Notes under the pieces: model-generated
Told to the model about the DNA's origin: nothing
Database searches by the model: none
The model's input: the letters and a program-made list of their open reading frames with translations, nothing else
NCBI GenBank assembly: GCA_044375415.1
Contig: JBILMS010000012.1
Span: 1-63,749, forward strand
Direction: 5' to 3'
Source: JAWXBG01 sp044375415
GTDB lineage: Bacteria > Bacteroidota > Bacteroidia > Flavobacteriales_D > Sanyastnellaceae
Length of the DNA: 63,749 nucleotides
Shown here: piece by piece, positions 1 to 8,404 of the stretch
Layout: each line of letters starts with the position of its first letter
Numbering within the stretch: the stretch's first letter is position 1
Made by a program: the position numbers and the translations under genes

Positions 1-395
1 CCCCAAAGGCGCTTCGCTTTTCCCTAAGTTCCCAAAGCCTCACAAAAAGTTTTATGCATAACATTGGGACCCTTGGGCCTCCTTTGGGATCTTTGGGTTC
101 CAAAAAAAAACGTCAGCCTTTTGTGGAACCCAAGCTCATTGCATGAGCCCCAAAGGCGCTTCGCTTTTCCCTAAGTTCCCAAAGCCTCACAAAAAGTTTT
201 ATGCATAACATTGGGACCCTTGGGCCTCCTTTGGGATCTTTGGGTTCCAAAAAAAAACGTCAGCTTTTTGTGGAACCCAACCTCATTTCATTCGCTCCAA
301 AGAAGCGTCGCTTTCCCTAAGTTCCCAAAGCTTTAAAAAAAAACTCTTAGGGTCCCTTGGGCCTCCTTTGGGATCTTTGGGTTCCTAAAAAAGCC
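1..395. repeat. Tandem repeat, two 147-bp copies plus a diverged third
   Basis: The first copy (1-147) and second copy (148-294) are almost identical. A shorter, diverged third copy runs from about 295 to 395. Each unit contains several versions of the word CCCTTTGGG/CCTTGGG and ends in GGGTTCC followed by an A-run. The window begins inside or at the edge of the array, so its true length is unknown. A relative of the core lies near 17427-17470. I see no coding sequence in 1-468. Confidence 0.9.
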
Positions 396-468
396 GAATC
401 GTCATCGAGGACTAAACGTTTCTTCAAACGCAAACCCTCTGTTCCTGTTTCTGTAAACCCCGAACTGT

Positions 469-783
469 CTACGCTTGTCCCTGCGGACCACCGAAACCTA
501 TATTAAACATCTGCTCCGGACTTACAGCATCCGTGATTTTGCCGTGCTGAGCTTCGAACTTGGAGATGTTTTCCGATAAAGCCTTCATCAAACGTTTTGC
601 ATGTTGAGGCGTTAGAATGATCCGTGATTGAACACGAGCCTTCGGCACACCGGGCATTACGCGAATGAAGTCAACAACGAATTCCGATGGCGAGTGTGTA
701 ATAACCGCGAGGTTTGAATATACGCCTTGTGCAACGTCTTCATTGAGTTCGATATTGAGTTGTGGTTTTTTATTTTCTTCCAT
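469..783 (-). CDS. DUF3467 family protein
   Basis: This is a 104-residue protein without signal peptide or membrane segment, so it is probably cytoplasmic. The central part (roughly residues 20-80), with the pattern Y-S-N-x-A at 22-26, F-V-V-D-F and R-x-x-x-x-P, and a late segment with L-T-P-Q-H-A-K-R, fits the DUF3467 family, which is common and conserved in Bacteroidota and has no established function. The ATG at 783 gives the usual length of about 100 residues. It lies downstream of the cyclophilin gene on the same strand, but 391 bp of repeat DNA separate them, so co-transcription is doubtful. Confidence 0.8.
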   Translation of the reverse strand: MEENKKPQLNIELNEDVAQGVYSNLAVITHSPSEFVVDFIRVMPGVPKARVQSRIILTPQHAKRLMKALSENISKFEAQHGKITDAVSPEQMFNIGFGGPQGQA

Positions 784-818
784 GATGAAATATTTATTTT
801 AAATGAAACGAATCTTTT

Positions 819-1174
819 TTAATGTGCTAATGTGCTGATGTGCTAATGTGCTAATGTGCTAATTGTAGAACTTCGGGTGAAACGATGCTGAAATACAATG
901 TGCTGATGTGCTAATGTGCTAATTGTCGATCTCCGGTGAAAAGATACGGGAATTCAATGTGCTGATGTGCTAATTGTCGATCTCCGGGTGAAACGATGCT
1001 GAAATACAATGTGCTGATGTGCTGATGTGCTAATGTGCTAATTGTCGATCTCCGGCGAAAAGATACGTATTAAGAAACGCATCTCCTCCCTTAACGTCAG
1101 CCCCATTAGCAGATCAGCACATTAGCACATTAGCACATTAAATTCGCACATCAGCACATTAGCAAATTATCACA
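819..1174. repeat. Composite octamer repeat (TGTGCTAA/TGTGCTGA) with inverted tail
   Basis: Runs of the octamer TGTGCTAA and its variant TGTGCTGA alternate with a spacer of the form TTGTCGATCTCCGGTGAA...GATACG...AATTCAA. The octamer-spacer block is repeated four times (about 819-1070). From about 1106 to 1174 the same octamers occur in inverted orientation (AGCACATTAGCACATT), directly against the stop codon of the cyclophilin gene. The inverted part could pair with the forward part. It fills the whole gap between the two neighbouring genes; no ORF is credible here. Confidence 0.9.
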
Positions 1175-1609
1175 TTAATCTAGGATTTCAATCGAAACAA
1201 TCTTATCCCCCTGACGAATATCGTCTATGATATCGAGTCCTTCCACCACTTTACCGAAACACGTGTGATTGCGATCGAGGTGTGCGGTGTTGTTTCTCGA
1301 GTGACAAATGAAGAACTGTGATCCTCCGGTGTTGCGTCCGGCGTGAGCCATGCTCAATACTCCGCGATCGTGGTATTGATTTCCACCATCGAGTTCGCAA
1401 TCGATTTTGTATCCCGGTCCGCCGGTACCTGTTCCATTTGGACAACCGCCTTGAATAACGAAGTCCGGTAAAACTCTATGAAAAGTAAGTCCATTATAAT
1501 AACCGGACTTTGTAAGTTTCAAAAAATTGGCTACGGTGTTTGGAGCGTCGTTGTCGTAAAATTCGACTTTCATATCGCCCTTTTCAGTGTGAATGATTGC
1601 TGCTGACAT
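1175..1609 (-). CDS. Cyclophilin-type peptidyl-prolyl isomerase
   Basis: This 144-residue protein is a single cyclophilin domain with no export signal, so it should catalyse cis-trans isomerisation of Xaa-Pro bonds in the cytoplasm. The signature F-H-R-V-L-P-D-F-V-I-Q-G-G is at residues 43-55, with the catalytic Arg in F-H-R. Further active-site elements follow in order: S-M-A-H-A-G, G-S-Q-F-F-I, the L-D-R-N-H segment and C-F-G-K-V. The length is that of short bacterial cyclophilins. The gene stands alone; repeats lie on its 3' side and about 170 bp of unremarkable sequence then a dispersed repeat on its 5' side. Confidence 0.95.
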   Translation of the reverse strand: MSAAIIHTEKGDMKVEFYDNDAPNTVANFLKLTKSGYYNGLTFHRVLPDFVIQGGCPNGTGTGGPGYKIDCELDGGNQYHDRGVLSMAHAGRNTGGSQFFICHSRNNTAHLDRNHTCFGKVVEGLDIIDDIRQGDKIVSIEILD

Positions 1610-1780
1610 ATTTTATTTTAAATGAAGGGCAAATTTAGGGAGAGATGGGGGTGGAAAACAGAATCCCGAGCGAAAGAACCATAAATCCTTAAAGGCGGCC
1701 GAAGGCAATGATTAGCTACGGATTTAAATTTAGAAAGAGCCCTTCGGTTATCTCTCTTTTAGAGATGATTATTCTTCGAG

Positions 1781-2091
1781 GGCCTCACCCTCCGCCCTCT
1801 CCAGAGGAGAGGGGACCGATCCTGCAAACTGAAATGTGAACGTTTCACAAAACCATTTTTTTGAAAACATACGACTACGCCAAACTTTAATGTCCCCCTC
1901 TTAATAACACAGTGAGTGCGGAGAGTGAGTGTATTAGATCATTTAAACTGAGCTCTGAATGACGAGGATAGGGAACTGATTCTACAGCCTGAAAAGTATA
2001 CCTTCTACAAAAAACGTTCATTTGAAAACCCATACTTTTCTTTAAACGTGAACGTCCCCCTCTCCTCTGGAGAGGGGTTAGGGGTGAGGCC
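1781..2091. repeat. Dispersed inverted-repeat element, copy 1
   Basis: The element starts with GGCCTCACCCTCCGCCCTCT and ends with AGGGGTTAGGGGTGAGGCC, so its ends are imperfect inverted repeats. Inside are the landmarks GGGGACCGAT, CTGAAA, TTTTGAAAAC and GAACGTGAACGTCCCCCTCT. Internal duplication makes this copy longer (311 bp) than the other two full copies at 4030-4250 and 11850-12043. No transposase lies inside it; it looks like a non-autonomous or MITE-like element. The rest of the gap 1610-2108 shows nothing recognisable. Confidence 0.85.
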
Positions 2092-2108
2092 CACCGACGG
2101 TTTCGCCA

Positions 2109-2798
2109 TTAAAGAATCTCCAAAAGATCCCCCAACTTCTCCAAGGTATAAGTCGCCTTATAATTATGCCTTCCCTCATCCGATTTTAACCAGGCTTGAT
2201 GCATTCCAAAGTCGCGTGCACCAAGGATATCGGCATCCCAATCGTCGCCGATCATGAGGCTCTCCTCTACCTTGGCTCCCGTGCGTTCGAGCGCATGTTC
2301 AAATATTCCTCGATGTGGTTTTTTGATCCCACAATCTTCGCTGTTTATGATTTGATTGAATCGTCCGGAAAGTCCGGAGGCGTCCATTTTTATTCCCTGC
2401 ACTTCACTGAAACCATTGGTGATGATGTGCAATTCGTACTTCGATGCCGCATAGTTCAATACATCCATGGTTCCCTCTACAAGTCCCGGCTGACGGGGAC
2501 AAACGTGCATGAAATCATCTGCAAATTCGCTGATCAAAGAAGAATCATTTAATCCGATTTCACTAAAAGCCCTTTGAAAACGCTCTATTCGCAAGCCGTG
2601 TTTTTCAATTTTACCATCTCGGTACAAAGCCCATACACGATCGTTGTGATGACGATATCGAATAGTAAAACGATTAAAATCTAAATCCGCTCTTTCTAAT
2701 AAACCGTACTTCTCCCAAAGTTCGTGTAAGGTCTTTCGCGAGTTGCCATGCAAGTCCCAGAGAGTTCCGTCGAGATCAAAAAAAAGATGTTTATACAC
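2109..2798 (-). CDS. yjjG: YjjG-family HAD nucleotidase
   Basis: The 229-residue protein is a HAD-superfamily hydrolase. Motif I F-F-D-L-D-G-T-L-W has the nucleophile and acid/base aspartates at D8 and D10. Motif II is the I-T-N-G-F segment, motif III lies at K-K-P, and motif IV is G-D-D-W-D-A-D. The combination I-T-N-G-F-S-E-V-Q and C-G-I-K-K-P is typical of the YjjG group, noncanonical pyrimidine nucleotidases that dephosphorylate dUMP/dTMP and damaged pyrimidine nucleotides. It is followed on the same strand by nothing but a repeat and preceded by a membrane-protein gene with a 3-bp gap, which suggests one transcript with upp, another pyrimidine enzyme. Confidence 0.85.
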   Translation of the reverse strand: MYKHLFFDLDGTLWDLHGNSRKTLHELWEKYGLLERADLDFNRFTIRYRHHNDRVWALYRDGKIEKHGLRIERFQRAFSEIGLNDSSLISEFADDFMHVCPRQPGLVEGTMDVLNYAASKYELHIITNGFSEVQGIKMDASGLSGRFNQIINSEDCGIKKPHRGIFEHALERTGAKVEESLMIGDDWDADILGARDFGMHQAWLKSDEGRHNYKATYTLEKLGDLLEIL

Positions 2799-2801
2799 CG
2801 G

Positions 2802-3266
2802 TTAATACAGAATTAATTTACCTGCAAATGCAATTGAGGTGAGCACAATGGCCCAAATAAAAAATCCGGTGATCATGAGAGGCAAGGTATTATTATCGTG
2901 ACGATAAAACTTAGCTGCTAGCAGTGAAGCCACGGGAACGGAAATCAAACCTGAAATGAGCATAAGCCCTTTGACACCGTATTTCCATTTTAAACGAATA
3001 ATTCGTCTTCTTCCGGGAGTAAAAATTCGTTTGTTTTTCCCCATATGATGAGCAAACCACCCAAAGATGTTGTGGCCAAAATGAAAAAATATGAATGTGC
3101 CTAAAGCCGCACCCGACGAGGCGATGAGTACTGTTTCCAACCATGACCAATGTTCACCTGAGTGATACCATTCGTTATTAAAAATCATTAAAAAAGGAGT
3201 TACCAGAAACTTTCCGATGGCTATCAACCACCAAATAACCACCCGTGCGAAATATTCCATCATCAT
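2802..3266 (-). CDS. Small multi-pass membrane protein of unknown function
   Basis: I do not recognise this 154-residue protein. It shows about four hydrophobic segments (near residues 8-28, 44-64, 97-118 and 128-150) and a basic loop between the second and third (K-N-K-R...R-R-R-I-I-R-L-K), which suggests that this loop faces the cytoplasm. No catalytic motif is visible; His residues occur at H35, H38 and H61-H73. Its start codon overlaps the upp stop codon by 4 bp, so it is translated from the upp transcript. Similar small membrane proteins are common near upp-like genes in Bacteroidota, but I cannot assign a role. Confidence 0.7.
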   Translation of the reverse strand: MMMEYFARVVIWWLIAIGKFLVTPFLMIFNNEWYHSGEHWSWLETVLIASSGAALGTFIFFHFGHNIFGWFAHHMGKNKRIFTPGRRRIIRLKWKYGVKGLMLISGLISVPVASLLAAKFYRHDNNTLPLMITGFFIWAIVLTSIAFAGKLILY

Positions 3267-3910
3267 CCTTTCCTCCCGTATGCGAGATCACCTGCATCAC
3301 CCAATCCGGGGACGATGTAGGCCTGTGCGGTTAATTCTTTATCCACCGCTCCGGTCCAATACGTAGTGCCCTCCGGTAATTTGCTTCGTAGATGATTTAA
3401 TCCCGTATCCGTAGCCACCGCTGCACAAATATGTGTACGTTTTGGAATCCCTTTAGCTAAGAGAGATTTATACACCAACTCAATAGAAGCTCCGGTAGCC
3501 AACATGGGATCTATGATGATCAATTCGCGATCGGTAAGCACAGGACTGCTCACATACTCCACTTCGATTTCAAAATCTCCGCCTTTGTGATGTCTTCGAT
3601 ACGCTGTCGCAAATGCATTTTCCGCTCTATCGAAATAATCCAAAAATCCTTGGTGCATAGGCAATCCGGCGCGAAGAATGCTGCACAAAACAGGTTGTTC
3701 TTCGAGCAAAGAAATTTCTGCAATACCAAGCGGAGTAACGACTTCGATAGGTTTATAGGTTAATACCTTAGAAACTTCTAAAGCCATTATCTGACCGATA
3801 CGCTGAAGATTTTGCCTAAAGCGCATGGGGTCTTTTTGTATTTCTACATCCCTCAGCTCAGCTAAAAACTGATTGAAAATAGAATGATGTTTGGAGAGTT
3901 CGTGAACCAT
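3263..3910 (-). CDS. upp: Uracil phosphoribosyltransferase
   Basis: This 215-residue protein makes UMP from uracil and PRPP in pyrimidine salvage. The PRPP-binding loop reads I-I-I-D-P-M-L-A-T-G-A-S (about residues 130-141), and the family signature near the C-terminus, Y-I-V-P-G-L-G-D-A-G-D, contacts uracil. L-R-A-G-L-P-M is also present in the middle. The length matches the family (about 208-217). It is the first gene of a likely operon with the small membrane protein (4-bp overlap) and the YjjG nucleotidase. Upstream lies a dispersed repeat element rather than another gene. Confidence 0.95.
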   Translation of the reverse strand: MVHELSKHHSIFNQFLAELRDVEIQKDPMRFRQNLQRIGQIMALEVSKVLTYKPIEVVTPLGIAEISLLEEQPVLCSILRAGLPMHQGFLDYFDRAENAFATAYRRHHKGGDFEIEVEYVSSPVLTDRELIIIDPMLATGASIELVYKSLLAKGIPKRTHICAAVATDTGLNHLRSKLPEGTTYWTGAVDKELTAQAYIVPGLGDAGDLAYGRKG

Positions 3911-4029
3911 GGTTGTGTTTGTGCTTTAAAATTACGATTTCATACGGCACAAGGACGTAAAATAAAATTAAATATTTTTAAAGGAAGAGGAGGAGGAGGA
4001 CCTTAATGAGGTTATGAACCGACTTCGAA

Positions 4030-4250
4030 GGCCTCACCCTCCGCCCTCTCCATCCTTCGACAGGCTCAGGAGGACGAGGAGAGGGGACCGATTCTGCTAA
4101 CTGAAATGTTTACGTTTTTTTTTAAAAGAAAATATAATTTGAAAACTACTCCTTTCATTGAACGTGAACGTCCCCCTTTCCTCGTCCTCCTGAGTTTATC
4201 TTGTCCTTGAGCTTGTCGAAAGGGGATGGAGAGGGGCTAGGGGTGAGGCC
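4030..4250. repeat. Dispersed inverted-repeat element, copy 2
   Basis: Same ends as copy 1: GGCCTCACCCTCCGCCCTCT at the left and GGGGCTAGGGGTGAGGCC at the right. Both arms carry an extra inner inverted segment (TTCGACAGGCTCAGGAGGAC on the left, TCCTCCTGAGTTTATC...GAGCTTGTCGAA on the right), which is missing from most of copy 1. It fills most of the 354-bp gap between upp and gap and could form a long hairpin in either transcript; no separate promoter or gene is recognisable in the gap. Confidence 0.85.
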
Positions 4251-4264
4251 CTCGGAGAAGAATG

Positions 4265-5254
4265 TTATTTCCCCATTTTCACCAGCAAATCAACCAATCG
4301 ATTTGAATATCCGTATTCATTATCATACCAACCCACCACCTTTACCATACCTCCAACTACAGAAGTAAGTTGAGCATCGAATAAACAAGAATGCGAATTG
4401 TCGATCACATCTACTGAAACAATGGGATCTTCGGTGTACTGTAAAATACCTTTCATTCGGTTTTCAGCGGCTGTTTTGAAAAATTCGTTCACCTGTTCTA
4501 CACTTGGCAATTGACGCACTATACAAGTGATATCGGTAAGTGAACCATCGGGAACGGGTACGCGGATTCCGCAGCCACCCATGCGATCGGACAAATGTGG
4601 AAAAACTCTTCCCAATGCTTTGGCCGCTCCGGTTGAAGTAGGCACAATACTTAATGCTGCCGCACGAGCTCTTCGCAAATCGCTGTGAGGAGCGTCGTGC
4701 AAACGTTGATCTCCTGTATATGAGTGCACAGTGGTGATGTAACAGCTTTCTATTCCACAAAGCTCATCCAATAATTGAATCATGGGAGCAGCCGAATTCG
4801 TGGTACAACTTGCACATGAAACGAATTTTTCTCCGCCCTTTAGCAAATTATCATTGATACCCGGAACGATCATGGGCACATCATCTCCCGAAGAAGGGGC
4901 ACTCAACAAAACCTTCGGAGCACCACGATCTACGTGCCATTGAAGGTCCTTCGATGACTTCATGGTACCGGTACATTCGACAACCACATCTACCTGATAA
5001 TTACTCCAATTTACCTCACTCGTTTTGGAAATAGAAATAAAAGGAAACTCCTTTCCATCTACTAAAATGGAATATTCATTGGAGTATACATCGCCTTTGA
5101 TGGGTCCATGAACCGAATCGTATTTGAGCAAATGCGCCATCGTTTTTACGTCGGCGAGATCGCGAATACAAACGATTTCGATGTTCGGATGATGGTGTAA
5201 AAGGCGGAATAAGGTTCTACCTATTCTTCCAAAACCATTGATCGCAATTTTCAC
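4265..5254 (-). CDS. gap: Glyceraldehyde-3-phosphate dehydrogenase
   Basis: The 329-residue protein catalyses the NAD(P)-dependent phosphorylating oxidation of glyceraldehyde 3-phosphate in glycolysis/gluconeogenesis. The Rossmann motif I-N-G-F-G-R-I-G-R is at residues 5-13, and the catalytic cysteine is C150 in A-S-C-T-T-N-S. The catalytic His is in T-T-V-H-S-Y-T-G-D-Q, and R-R-A-R-A-A-A and W-Y-D-N-E-Y-G-Y-S-N-R are conserved. It lies 24 bp downstream of purC on the same strand and is probably co-transcribed with it. Bacteroidota often have two gap genes; which role this copy has cannot be told from here. Confidence 0.95.
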   Translation of the reverse strand: MKIAINGFGRIGRTLFRLLHHHPNIEIVCIRDLADVKTMAHLLKYDSVHGPIKGDVYSNEYSILVDGKEFPFISISKTSEVNWSNYQVDVVVECTGTMKSSKDLQWHVDRGAPKVLLSAPSSGDDVPMIVPGINDNLLKGGEKFVSCASCTTNSAAPMIQLLDELCGIESCYITTVHSYTGDQRLHDAPHSDLRRARAAALSIVPTSTGAAKALGRVFPHLSDRMGGCGIRVPVPDGSLTDITCIVRQLPSVEQVNEFFKTAAENRMKGILQYTEDPIVSVDVIDNSHSCLFDAQLTSVVGGMVKVVGWYDNEYGYSNRLVDLLVKMGK

Positions 5255-5278
5255 TTTTCTTATGGAGAATAAAAATTA

Positions 5279-6226
5279 TTATCTCAATTGGGCTAAAGCG
5301 ATTTCGACGGATTTGCGAATGCGCTCTACGCCTCCGGCGTAGAGTTGTGGCTGAAAGTTTTCAGCCACTACGTTCTCGTATAATTCGATGTATCTTTTTG
5401 AAACCATCTCAACAAAATCATCGGGCATATCCGGAACTACCTGTCCTTCCTTACCCATAAAATTCCGTTCGATCAACCATTCTCGAACAAATTCTTTGCT
5501 CAATTGGCGCTGGTTTTCGCCACTTGCTTGGCGTTCTTCATAACCATCTGCATAAAAATAACGGGAGCTATCGGGTGTATGAATTTCATCCATCAACAGA
5601 ATTTCTCCATTGTGAAGGCCGAATTCATATTTGGTATCAACCAAAATCAATCCTCTGCTTTTGGCTATACGTGTGCCTTCAGCAAAAAGAGCAAACGTGT
5701 ATTTTTCAAGTTGACGATAATGTTCTTCGCTCACAATGCCTTGACGAATGATTTCATCGGCGGAGATATCTTCGTCGTGGCCTTCACTGGCTTTGGTCGT
5801 TGGAGTAATAATAGGAGTCGGTAAAACATCATGTTCCTTTAATCCATCGGGCAAAGCAACGCCGCAAAGAATTCGACCGCCTTCTTTGTACACTCTCCAG
5901 GCATGACCTGTCAAGTATCCACGAATCACCATTTCTACTTTGAAGGGCTCGCATCTTTTACCGATTGTAACGTTTGGATCGGGCGTAGAAATTTTCCAAT
6001 TCGGGCAGACGTGAGCAGTTGCATCGAGCATGTGTTCGGCAATCTGATTCAAGACTTGACCTTTAAACGGAATAGCCTCGGGAAGAATCACATCGAATGC
6101 GGAAATCCGGTCGGAAGCGACCATTACAAGCAATTCATTGCCAATGCTATAAACATCCCGAACCTTGCCGTGATATACATTCGTTTGGCCGGTAAATTGA
6201 AAATTCGTATCTTTTAATGCTTTCAC
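5279..6226 (-). CDS. purC: SAICAR synthetase (phosphoribosylaminoimidazole-succinocarboxamide synthase)
   Basis: This 315-residue enzyme joins aspartate to CAIR in purine biosynthesis using ATP. Visible features are the N-terminal G-K-V-R-D-V-Y, the segment V-A-S-D-R-I-S-A-F-D-V, the motif M-V-I-R-G-Y-L-T-G, and L-V-D-T-K-Y-E-F-G followed by M-D-E-I-H-T-P-D-S-S-R-Y. The length fits the longer form of the family (about 300). It sits 17 bp after phoH and 24 bp before gap, which suggests a phoH-purC-gap transcript. Confidence 0.95.
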   Translation of the reverse strand: MKALKDTNFQFTGQTNVYHGKVRDVYSIGNELLVMVASDRISAFDVILPEAIPFKGQVLNQIAEHMLDATAHVCPNWKISTPDPNVTIGKRCEPFKVEMVIRGYLTGHAWRVYKEGGRILCGVALPDGLKEHDVLPTPIITPTTKASEGHDEDISADEIIRQGIVSEEHYRQLEKYTFALFAEGTRIAKSRGLILVDTKYEFGLHNGEILLMDEIHTPDSSRYFYADGYEERQASGENQRQLSKEFVREWLIERNFMGKEGQVVPDMPDDFVEMVSKRYIELYENVVAENFQPQLYAGGVERIRKSVEIALAQLR

Positions 6227-6243
6227 TGTAAGAACTATAACGA

Positions 6244-7203
6244 TTATTTGTTGTCGGCGTTTTCTTGATCAAAACGCTCAATAATTTTTCCAACGAGTTT
6301 GTGACGAATAATGTCGGAACCGGTAAGTTCGATCGTCGCAATTCCCGGAATTCCTCTGAGCATGTTTACCGCTTTCAATAGACCTGAAGGCATTTGTCGG
6401 GGTAAATCGACTTGTGTGGCATCACCGGTAATTACAAACTTTGCACTCATACCCATCCTCGTCAAAAACATTTTCATCTGAGGAAAAGTGGTGTTCTGCG
6501 CTTCGTCCAAAATCACAAAAGCTTTGTCGAGAGTACGTCCGCGCATAAAAGCCAAGGGAGCAATTTGTATAGTTCCTTTATCGATGTAATCCGCGAGTTT
6601 TTCATACGGAAGCATGTCCATAAGTGCGTCGTACAAGGGCTGGAGATATGGATCGAGTTTATCTTTTAAATCGCCCGGAAGAAATCCCAGATTTTCTCCG
6701 GCTTCAACTGCAGGACGTGTAAGGACAATTCGCTTTACTTGTTTCTCTTTCAAGGCTCTCACCGCCAAAGCCACGGCAGTGTATGTTTTTCCGGAACCGG
6801 CAGGACCAATGGCAAATAAGATATCGTTGTCGTTGATAGCTTCCACCATTCGTTTTTGATTGGCTGTTCGAGCTACAACGCGGGTTCCTCCGGGGCCATA
6901 TACCAAGACATCGTCTCCGGCGGCTTCGTTTCGCATATCGGGTTGCGAAGCTGCTTGGTCGAGGATACGCTCGAGTTGACCGAGATTTAGGCTATTGTAC
7001 TTTTCGATGTGCCAAAAAATCAGTCCGATTTTCTCGCTGAACTTATCAATTTCTTCGTCATCGCCATTGACTTTGATGACGTTACCTCTGGCAACAATCT
7101 TCAATTTGGGGAAACGCTCACGAATGAGACGGAATTTAGAATGGTTTGGACCAAAGAACTCTAATGGGTCGATGTCCGGGAATAGTATTTCTTTTTCTTG
7201 CAA
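6244..7203 (-). CDS. phoH: PhoH-family P-loop ATPase
   Basis: This 319-residue cytoplasmic protein has a short N-terminal nucleic-acid-binding-like region (residues 30-70, I-K-V-N-G-D-D) and a PhoH ATPase domain. Walker A is G-P-A-G-S-G-K-T at 133-140 and Walker B is F-V-I-L-D-E-A-Q-N-T-T. The segment R-P-A-V-E-A-G-E-N-L-G-F-L-P-G-D and the sensor-like T-G-D-A-T-Q-V-D-L-P are typical of the family. PhoH/PhoL proteins are linked to RNA processing and ribosome work near YbeZ/YbeY; the exact reaction is not settled. It is the first gene of a minus-strand run with purC and gap and has a plausible promoter upstream. Confidence 0.92.
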   Translation of the reverse strand: MQEKEILFPDIDPLEFFGPNHSKFRLIRERFPKLKIVARGNVIKVNGDDEEIDKFSEKIGLIFWHIEKYNSLNLGQLERILDQAASQPDMRNEAAGDDVLVYGPGGTRVVARTANQKRMVEAINDNDILFAIGPAGSGKTYTAVALAVRALKEKQVKRIVLTRPAVEAGENLGFLPGDLKDKLDPYLQPLYDALMDMLPYEKLADYIDKGTIQIAPLAFMRGRTLDKAFVILDEAQNTTFPQMKMFLTRMGMSAKFVITGDATQVDLPRQMPSGLLKAVNMLRGIPGIATIELTGSDIIRHKLVGKIIERFDQENADNK

Positions 7204-7254
7204 AGGGTTAATTGCGCTTTTGATAAAAACATTTTAGACCTGTAAAAGGCAGGC

Positions 7255-7285
7255 CGAAAGTATCTCAATTTCGCTACATAGGAAA
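7255..7285 (-). promoter_or_regulatory. Possible phoH promoter (near-consensus Bacteroidota type)
   Basis: On the minus strand TTTC (7285-7282) is followed after 19 bp by TACTTTCG (7262-7255). This differs from the Bacteroidota consensus TTTG-N19-TAnnTTTG by one base in each box. The implied transcript start, near 7249, gives a leader of about 45 nt to the phoH start codon. It is a visual match only. Confidence 0.4.
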
Positions 7286-7329
7286 GATGAATCTTTGGAA
7301 ATAATATTCACCTTCACCGTTCAAGCCAA

Positions 7330-8139
7330 ATGTCGATAGTAACACTCACCACAGACCTCGGAAACCGCGACCATTACGTGAGCGCGGTAAAAGCGGCGAT
7401 TTTATCGAAGTCTCCGAGCACGCATGTGATTGACATTACCCATCAGGTAAAACCTTTTGATGCCCTTGAAGGTGCTTTTCACTTAAGAAGTGTTTGGAAT
7501 CAATTCCCCCTCGGGACGGTGCACATCCTTGGGATTTTGCCTGAATTTGCGATCAATCGACCACAGTTGTGCATTTCACATTTGGGTCATTTTTTTCTTT
7601 CTACCGACAATGGAGCGGTTCCTTTTTTGTTTGAAACCGAGCCGGAAGAGGTTTTTGAAATCAACTTACCCCAGGGAGATGAGTGGAAGTTTCCCCTGCG
7701 CGGAGTATATGCCACCGCAGCTGCACACTTATGTAGAGGAGGTACTCCGGAATTTTTAGGAAAAAAGACAGGAGGCATTCAAGTGGCACCGATGGTTCAT
7801 CCGATCATTGGCGAAAACCAGATTCGAGGACATGTGATTCACATCGATCATTATGGTAATGTGTACACGAATATTAGCGAACGACTCTTTCGTCAACATC
7901 AGGCCAAACGCAAATTTGCTGTGACGTTTAAACGATCCGGCAACGAAATCCAACAGATATCCGATTATTACACGGATGTTCCGGAGGGAGAACGCCTTGC
8001 GATGTTTGGCAGCAACGGCTTGTTAATGATTGCGATCAATGGTGGAGTAAAAGGTCACGGTGGCAGTGCCGCACAGCTATTTGGACTGCAAGCGGGAGAT
8101 ATGGTAACAGTAGAATATAATGGTGACCAGAATCGTTAA
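7330..8139 (+). CDS. SAM hydroxide adenosyltransferase (DUF62 family)
   Basis: This 269-residue protein belongs to the family that hydrolyses S-adenosylmethionine to adenosine and methionine using an activated water; relatives are the fluorinase and chlorinase. The N-terminal motif T-L-T-T-D-L-G-x-R-D-H-Y (residues 5-16) carries the conserved Asp residues, and V-I-D-I-T-H-Q-V follows. The central Asn-rich loop reads S-T-D-N-G-A-V-P, and D-H-Y-G-N-V-Y-T-N and N-G-L-L-M-I-A-I-N-G-G complete the C-terminal domain. The family's halogenase-specific loop is not evident, so hydrolysis is the likely reaction. Its stop codon lies within the start of the next gene, with a 20-bp overlap. Confidence 0.9.
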   Translation: MSIVTLTTDLGNRDHYVSAVKAAILSKSPSTHVIDITHQVKPFDALEGAFHLRSVWNQFPLGTVHILGILPEFAINRPQLCISHLGHFFLSTDNGAVPFLFETEPEEVFEINLPQGDEWKFPLRGVYATAAAHLCRGGTPEFLGKKTGGIQVAPMVHPIIGENQIRGHVIHIDHYGNVYTNISERLFRQHQAKRKFAVTFKRSGNEIQQISDYYTDVPEGERLAMFGSNGLLMIAINGGVKGHGGSAAQLFGLQAGDMVTVEYNGDQNR

Positions 8140-8404
8140 AATGACTTTTGTGGAGGAGCATATTCCGGCGTTTTTGGAATTGTTTAGGGTGAATCGGGAG
8201 GCGATTGCTTCAGCGGAAGGGTGTTTGTCGGTAGAGCTTTTGCGAGACATCGAAAAGCCGGGTGTAATGTTCACCTACAGCCGTTGGGCAGATGAAAAAT
8301 TCATCGATTTGTATAGACAATCGGAACTTTTTGGAAGGGTTTGGCCGGAAACAAAACGTTACTTTGCGGCCGCTCCGGAGGTTTGGACATTAAGGAAAGA
8401 GTAA
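8120..8404 (+). CDS. Antibiotic biosynthesis monooxygenase (ABM)-fold protein
   Basis: The 94-residue protein has the pattern of the small ferredoxin-like ABM fold: V-x-M-T-F-V-E-E-H-I-P-A-F-L at the N-terminus, E-G-C-L-S-V-E-L-L in the middle, and F-T-Y-S-R-W-A-D-E-K-F-I-D-L-Y-R-Q-S, where such proteins have the W-x-x-x-x-x-Y/H segment. Relatives include quinol monooxygenases and heme-handling enzymes; most single-domain members have no proven substrate. The ATG at 8120 overlaps the preceding gene by 20 bp, which suggests translational coupling. Confidence 0.8.
   Translation: MVTRIVKMTFVEEHIPAFLELFRVNREAIASAEGCLSVELLRDIEKPGVMFTYSRWADEKFIDLYRQSELFGRVWPETKRYFAAAPEVWTLRKE

Noticed and set aside
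819..1174. CRISPR array
   Set aside because: The repeated spacers are almost identical to each other, the repeat is only 8 bp, and no cas genes are near. It is a composite tandem repeat.
2048..2257. Plus-strand ORF over the repeat and the YjjG gene
   Set aside because: Its first part is the dispersed element and its second part runs antisense to a clear HAD gene.
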